DNA of 9,554 bases, taken from SAR202 cluster bacterium. Lineage in GTDB: Bacteria; Chloroflexota; Dehalococcoidia; Lucifugimonadales; UBA1123. The notes beneath the pieces are model-generated. The model was not told the DNA's origin. It saw only the letters and a program-made list of their open reading frames with translations, and did no database searches. Both the position numbers and the translations under genes were made by a program. Of the stretch, positions 5,963-9,554 are shown piece by piece. Every line of letters starts with the position of its first letter. Position 1 is the first letter of the stretch. The stretch is from NCBI GenBank assembly GCA_030743915.1, contig JASLRP010000295.1, forward strand, positions 1 through 9,554, read 5' to 3'.

Positions 5963-6029
5963 GTCTCCGGCGATTTCTGTGTAAATTAGCCGAGATCGGC
6001 TGCACGAAAGTGAGGCGAAGAGCATCGTT

Positions 6030-7205
6030 GTGACAGGACTATTGTCAGGGGTGAAAATTCTGGATGTTGGGAAGCGGATATCCGGCCCGTATTGCGCCAG
6101 GACGCTGGCTAATATGGGCGCCGATGTCATCAAGGTAGAGCCGCCGGAAGGCGATGAGTCCCGACGCATGGGGCCGTTCCCTCCAGATGGACCACATCCT
6201 GAAAAGAGCGGCCTGTTCCTGGCGCTCAACGCCAATAAGCAGGGCGTCACTCTGGACCTGACCGCAGAAGACGGCGTCATAGCCTTCCTCGAGCTCGCTA
6301 GAGCAGCCGACATCGTCATTGACAACCAACCTTTGGGACACTTGGACAGCCTGGGCATCGGCTACGATGTTCTGAGCGAGACTAACCCTGGAATAATTGT
6401 CACCTCGATAACTCCCTTCGGAAATCGGGGCCTCAACATGAACTGGAAGGCCACCGATCTGACCATCTTCCACATGAGCGGCAACGCCACAGGCCTGCTG
6501 GGGCCAGTGGAAGACCCTGACACCGAACCTCCAATTCGAGCAGGCGGGCACCAATCAGAGTTCGTCGCTGGGATGGCTGCAACGACCGCAACGCTGATGG
6601 CCCTGTTCCAGAAGCGCATGACCGGCAAGGGCAGCCACGTTGACGTGTCCGAGTACGAGGCGATGGTCACTCAGACAATCGCCGGACTCGCAAGCTCGGC
6701 CTACGGTCGACCGAATCCGAGTCGAAGCCTCAAAGAGGCGCGTGAAGCCTCCGCAATCGGCGGCGTTCTGCCCACCACGGACGGCTACGTCGCCATCTCT
6801 CCTAGAGAGGATGCCCAATGGGCGCGATGGCTGGAGGTTATGGAGAATCCCGATTGGGCGGAAGATGAGAGATTTGCCACTCGACAGGCACGGCAGTCCA
6901 ATAACACAGAGCTATGGGAGCTTTTGTCCCAGTGGTCACGCCAGTATTCCAAGCACGACATCGCCCGCTGGGGACAGGACAAGCGTATTCCCTGTTTCGC
7001 GGTCAACACGATAGCTGACCTCCTGGAGAACGAACATCTGGCAGTCCGTGAATTCTTCCTGGAAATCGACCATCCCGTCGCCGGGACATTGAAGTATCCG
7101 GGAGCGCCATACCGATTCTCCAACACTCCATTGCCGCTGGATGCCCGCCCGGCCCCGTTGCTGGGAGAGCATAACCAGGAAATCCTCGAAGGGCTGGAAT
7201 CATGA
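6030..7205 (+). CDS. Class III CoA-transferase, second A-type subunit (Glu at catalytic position)
   Basis: Predicted CoA-transferase of 391 residues starting at GTG 6030, with a GAGGCG ribosome site at 6012-6017 somewhat far upstream. It parallels the gene at 3484 throughout: SGVKILDVGKRISGPYC, ADVIKVEPPEGDESRRMGPFP, VTLDL, DIVIDNQPLGHLDSLGIGY, ITPFG, TGKGSHVDVSEYEA, KYPGAPYRFSNTP and APLLGEHNQE at the end. Glu177 (in HQSEFVAG) takes the place of the catalytic Asp of the family, the same change as Glu170 in the first A-type gene, so the replacement is shared rather than a random loss. Sequence similarity to that gene is moderate by eye, so the duplication is old. Its stop overlaps the start of the next gene by ATGA, a sign of translational coupling and fixed stoichiometry. 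Confidence 0.9.
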   Translation: MTGLLSGVKILDVGKRISGPYCARTLANMGADVIKVEPPEGDESRRMGPFPPDGPHPEKSGLFLALNANKQGVTLDLTAEDGVIAFLELARAADIVIDNQPLGHLDSLGIGYDVLSETNPGIIVTSITPFGNRGLNMNWKATDLTIFHMSGNATGLLGPVEDPDTEPPIRAGGHQSEFVAGMAATTATLMALFQKRMTGKGSHVDVSEYEAMVTQTIAGLASSAYGRPNPSRSLKEAREASAIGGVLPTTDGYVAISPREDAQWARWLEVMENPDWAEDERFATRQARQSNNTELWELLSQWSRQYSKHDIARWGQDKRIPCFAVNTIADLLENEHLAVREFFLEIDHPVAGTLKYPGAPYRFSNTPLPLDARPAPLLGEHNQEILEGLES

Positions 7206-8377
7206 CTAACGGCCTGCCTCTGGAAGGCGTCAGAGTCCTCGACCTTAGCTGGATCATCGCAGGGCCAACATCGACCCGCTGCCTGGCGATGATGGGGGCC
7301 GACGTCATAAAAACTGGCAGCGCTCGCCGTCCTGATCCTTCGACAGGCAGTCCTCCATTCCAGGCGTACAACCAGTCCAAGAGCTATGCCGCTCTCAACA
7401 TCTCGCGGCCAGAGGGGTTGGAGATGGCAAAGTCTCTGGCCGCGCTCTCGGATGTCGTCATCGAGAACTTCGCCGCAGGGGTCATCGAACGCCTGGGCCT
7501 GAGTTACGAAGCTGTGAGCGAGGTCAATCCCAACATCATCATGATCTCGTCCTCAGGCACCGGACACAGCGGGCCGGACAAGGACTACGTGGCATATGGA
7601 AGCCTGCTCCAGCACTACACGGGCTGGAACACCGTGTCCGGCTATCCGGGGCGGGAGCCTATTCGCGGCGGACTCTGGGCCGACCCATGGGTGGGCATGG
7701 AACTGGCGATGGTGGCGGTTGCCGCCCTCAACCATCGAGCAGTGACTGGCGAAGGGCAGTACATCGACTTCTCGATGGCCGAGGCCCTGAGCGCCAGCAT
7801 TCCCGAGGCCATCCTACACTACCAGATGAACGGCGCAGTCAAGCAGCCGATGGGAAACGACGACGATTGGCATTCGCCTCACGGAATGTACCATTGCAAA
7901 GACTCGGACTCCTGGGTCGCCATCGCCGTGACCAACAACCAGGAGTGGGAAGCTCTGTGCGGCGCCATCGGTAATGCGGAGTTGGCGTCAAAACCCGGTT
8001 TCGATGATGCTGAGGTCAGGCGAGAGCATCGGGACGAGATCGACGCGGCCATCAGCCAGTGGACCTCTCTGCATGACGACTACGATGCCGCGCGGATTCT
8101 TCAGGCATCGGGTGTTCCCGCCGGGCCGTCTCTGGACGTTTCGCGGGCGCTCGATGATCCTCAACTACGTTCAAGCGGCTACTTCTATCAGATACGGACC
8201 GATGACGGCGAACTCCGAGACTTGCCCAGCCTGCCCTGGCGGTTCGAGGGACAGCAAGGGCCGCGCGTTGAAGCCGCGCCGTCTCTGGGGCAGGACAATG
8301 ATCGAATCTATCGAGAACTGCTTGGGCTGTCGGACGCTGACATCGCTCAATTTATTGATGACCAGATAATTTACTGA
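7202..8377 (+). CDS. Class III CoA-transferase, second B-type subunit (canonical Asp)
   Basis: Predicted CoA-transferase of 391 residues; ATG 7202 overlaps the upstream stop as ATGA. Order of features: LEGVRVLDLSWIIAGPTSTRCLAMMGADVIK, VVIENFAAGVIERLGLSY (85-102), SSGTGHSGP (117-125), LWADPWVGMELA (158-169) with Asp161 at the catalytic position, TGEGQYIDFSMAEA, SPHGMYHCKDSDSWVAIAVTN and SLGQDNDRIYRELLG. It is a paralogue of the gene at 4645, sharing SGYPG-EPI before the catalytic Asp and the HG-Y-C-DSW-AI-V strand, but lacks most of that protein's extra 41-79 segment. The usual K-I/V-E motif after ADVI is K37-T-G39 here, so the conserved acidic residue is missing; this may affect CoA binding or mark a different role. 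It probably forms a complex with the A-type protein encoded just before it. Confidence 0.9.
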   Translation: MTNGLPLEGVRVLDLSWIIAGPTSTRCLAMMGADVIKTGSARRPDPSTGSPPFQAYNQSKSYAALNISRPEGLEMAKSLAALSDVVIENFAAGVIERLGLSYEAVSEVNPNIIMISSSGTGHSGPDKDYVAYGSLLQHYTGWNTVSGYPGREPIRGGLWADPWVGMELAMVAVAALNHRAVTGEGQYIDFSMAEALSASIPEAILHYQMNGAVKQPMGNDDDWHSPHGMYHCKDSDSWVAIAVTNNQEWEALCGAIGNAELASKPGFDDAEVRREHRDEIDAAISQWTSLHDDYDAARILQASGVPAGPSLDVSRALDDPQLRSSGYFYQIRTDDGELRDLPSLPWRFEGQQGPRVEAAPSLGQDNDRIYRELLGLSDADIAQFIDDQIIY

Positions 8378-8422
8378 CAACCAAGGACGCGGGCTATCAC
8401 TGCCTGATTGTGGGGCTGCAAC

Positions 8423-9340
8423 ATGGGAATTCTGTTCGAGAAGAAAAACAAGATTGCGTACATCACGCTCAATAATCCGGAGAAAGCCAACATCCTGGAC
8501 AAAGAGACCTCCGATGAGATCAGCGAGGCGTGGAAGGAGGTCTGGGAGGACCGGGACATCCGCTGCGCCATCCTGACGGGAAGCGGAGACCGGCACTTCT
8601 GCGCTGGCCATAACCTCGCTCCCAGGCCCGGCGTGACCGAGGAGGAACGGGTCCGCATGAGGGCCGATAGCGTCTTCTGGCCGCTGGCAGGCACGGTCAA
8701 CGGGGCCAACATCGGCGCGGACGGACGTCTGGGCGACCACTATCCGCAGATCATGAAGCCGGTTATCGGAGCCATTAACGGATGGGCCGCCGGAGCCGGA
8801 TTCTACATCATGCTCACCTCGACGGACATCCGCATCGCGTGCGAGGAACACGCCCGGTTCAAGTTCGCCCTGCTCAGTCAGGGGTGGGTCGGCGGAGGGC
8901 CGGGGGCCACGTACCTGCCTCGTCAGGTAGCTCACGCCGACGCCATGCGAATCCTGCTCACCGACGAACCCTTCGACGCCAAAGAAGCCCTGAGAATCAA
9001 CCTTATAAACGAGGTCGTGCCCCACGATAACCTGATGAACCGCGCCGAGGAGTTGGCGACTCAGATTGCCAATGTCCCGCCCATCGCCGTGCGGATGATG
9101 AAAGAGTTCGTCCTCAAATTCAAGGAGACTCCCGTCACCGAGGCGTGGAGGGTGCAGACTCTGATGAACGCCCTGCTCACCCAGTTCACAACCGATGGCG
9201 ACGAGGGCAGGGCAGCCTTCCTGGAGAAGCGCCCGCCCGAGTTCACGGGCGGAATTCGTCAGAAGGGCGAAGGCTTCCCCGAGCTGTCCGACGAGCAGTG
9301 GAATCGCCTGATGGACATCCGTCGAGACGGCGGGGGGTAG
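8423..9340 (+). CDS. Crotonase-superfamily (enoyl-CoA hydratase/isomerase-like) protein lacking both classical Glu residues
   Basis: This 305-residue protein has the crotonase fold. Residues 1-28 match the family start (GILFEKKNKIAYITLNNPEKANILD). HFCAGHNLAP (58-67) is the first oxyanion-hole segment and NGWAAGAGFYIMLTSTDIRIA (119-139) the second, followed by GPGATYLPRQV (159-169) and DAKEALRINLINEVVP (185-200). Aligned with rat enoyl-CoA hydratase, catalytic Glu144 becomes Tyr128 and Glu164 becomes Leu150, so ordinary hydration is unlikely; the superfamily also includes isomerases, hydrolases, decarboxylases and C-C lyases. An insert of about 25 residues (69-95) follows the first oxyanion loop. 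ATG 8423 is chosen over TTG 8408 because the protein alignment begins there; TGGGG upstream is a weak ribosome site. It lies 45 bases after the last CoA-transferase gene and is the end of the operon. Confidence 0.88.
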   Translation: MGILFEKKNKIAYITLNNPEKANILDKETSDEISEAWKEVWEDRDIRCAILTGSGDRHFCAGHNLAPRPGVTEEERVRMRADSVFWPLAGTVNGANIGADGRLGDHYPQIMKPVIGAINGWAAGAGFYIMLTSTDIRIACEEHARFKFALLSQGWVGGGPGATYLPRQVAHADAMRILLTDEPFDAKEALRINLINEVVPHDNLMNRAEELATQIANVPPIAVRMMKEFVLKFKETPVTEAWRVQTLMNALLTQFTTDGDEGRAAFLEKRPPEFTGGIRQKGEGFPELSDEQWNRLMDIRRDGGG

Positions 9341-9350
9341 GGGAAGCTGT

Positions 9351-9367
9351 CAGCAATCAGCTTTCAG
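9351..9367 (+). repeat. Short dispersed repeat (CAGCAATCAGCTTTCAG), copy 2
   Basis: Identical over 17 bases to the reverse complement of 185-201. It begins 11 bases past the crotonase stop codon. Related TCAG-rich pieces surround it (AGCTGTCAG before, TCAGTCGTCAGC after), so the unit looks like a decayed run of similar short motifs. Confidence 0.5.
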
Positions 9368-9373
9368 TCGTCA

Positions 9374-9416
9374 GCAAACCGGCCACCCTGAGGCCAAAGC
9401 CGAAGGGTCTGGTCGA
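9374..9416 (+). repeat. 43-base intergenic repeat, copy 1
   Basis: Matches 9485-9527 at 42 of 43 positions (GCAAACCGGCC here, GCAAACCCGCC there), in direct orientation. The core CCACCCTGAGGCC...GCCGAAGGGTCTGG has partly self-complementary ends (CCCTGAGGC and GCCGAAGGG), so it can form an imperfect hairpin. Confidence 0.8.
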
Positions 9417-9443
9417 GTCTAGAACAGCGCTGGAATTCCACCG

Positions 9444-9475
9444 ACCAGATACTTCGCCTCCGCTCAGCATGGCGA
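9444..9475 (-). repeat. Dispersed intergenic repeat, copy 2 (inverted relative to 84-115)
   Basis: The reverse complement matches 84-115 at 28 of 32 positions. It sits between the two 43-base direct repeats and also resembles their reverse complement in layout (CTTCG...GCTCAG), so all three may belong to one diverged family. Confidence 0.6.
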
Positions 9476-9484
9476 GGGTCGCCT

Positions 9485-9527
9485 GCAAACCCGCCACCCT
9501 GAGGCCAAAGCCGAAGGGTCTGGTCGA
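9485..9527 (+). repeat. 43-base intergenic repeat, copy 2
   Basis: Direct repeat of 9374-9416 with a single mismatch. The start-to-start distance is 111 bases. The near identity suggests recent spread or strong conservation of the element, in contrast to the older copies at the left end of the window. Confidence 0.8.
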
Positions 9528-9554
9528 AAGTCGAACAACGCCTGTCACTCGAAC

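Larger units (their letters stand above)
9341..9554. other. Non-coding tail made largely of dispersed repeats
   Basis: No gene is supported after the crotonase stop. In order the tail holds the 17-base repeat at 9351-9367, a 43-base repeat at 9374-9416, an inverted copy of the 84-115 repeat at 9444-9475, and a second 43-base repeat at 9485-9527. No clear terminator with a T-run is seen. Confidence 0.6.

Noticed and set aside
8171..9025. Open frame of 284 codons on the minus strand
   Set aside because: It runs antisense to the end of the last transferase and to the crotonase, crossing their boundary. Its translation has no family features.
9374..9527. CRISPR array from two near-identical direct repeats
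   Set aside because: Only two copies exist, the spacing is 68 bases and the spacer itself contains another dispersed repeat. No cas gene is present.

Overview
The window looks like a bacterial chromosome, most likely Chloroflexota of the Dehalococcoidia/SAR202 type. That placement is an inference from the crowding of class III CoA-transferases with MaoC and crotonase genes, moderately high GC in the metabolic part, and the scattered intergenic repeats of the 'CCACCCTGAGG...CGAAGGGTCT' kind. No marker gene confirms it.

Layout. Positions 1-81 carry the last 26 codons of an unidentified gene. Positions 82-454 hold no intact gene: there is one copy of a dispersed repeat, then a decayed remnant of the 3' end of a maoC-like gene on the minus strand, then an AT-rich stretch. 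Positions 455-2265 form an AT-richer cassette on the plus strand: a small stand-alone LuxR-type regulator, a secreted matrixin-like zinc metalloprotease and a lipoprotein, closed by a strong 12-bp hairpin. The maoC remnant (219-303) and the 3' end of the intact maoC gene (2360-2444) are direct repeats flanking this cassette, so it may have been inserted beside maoC.

Positions 2363-9340 are acyl-CoA metabolism. Two small hotdog-fold (MaoC-like) genes run on the minus strand (3371 to 2363). They diverge from a five-gene plus-strand operon (3484-9340) made of four class III (CaiB/BaiF) CoA-transferase genes and one crotonase gene. The transferases are arranged A-B-A'-B'. A and A' have Glu where the family has its catalytic Asp; B and B' keep the Asp. 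This suggests two heteromeric CoA-transferases, each with one canonical and one altered subunit, derived by duplication of a two-gene module. The crotonase lacks both glutamates of classical enoyl-CoA hydratase, and the two MaoC-like proteins look like the two halves of a split double-hotdog hydratase.

How they may work together (inference): the transferases move CoA onto one or two organic acids, the hotdog pair hydrates or dehydrates the thioester, and the crotonase carries out a non-classical step. Substrates cannot be read from the sequence. The last 214 bases (9341-9554) hold no gene, only dispersed repeats related to those at the left edge.
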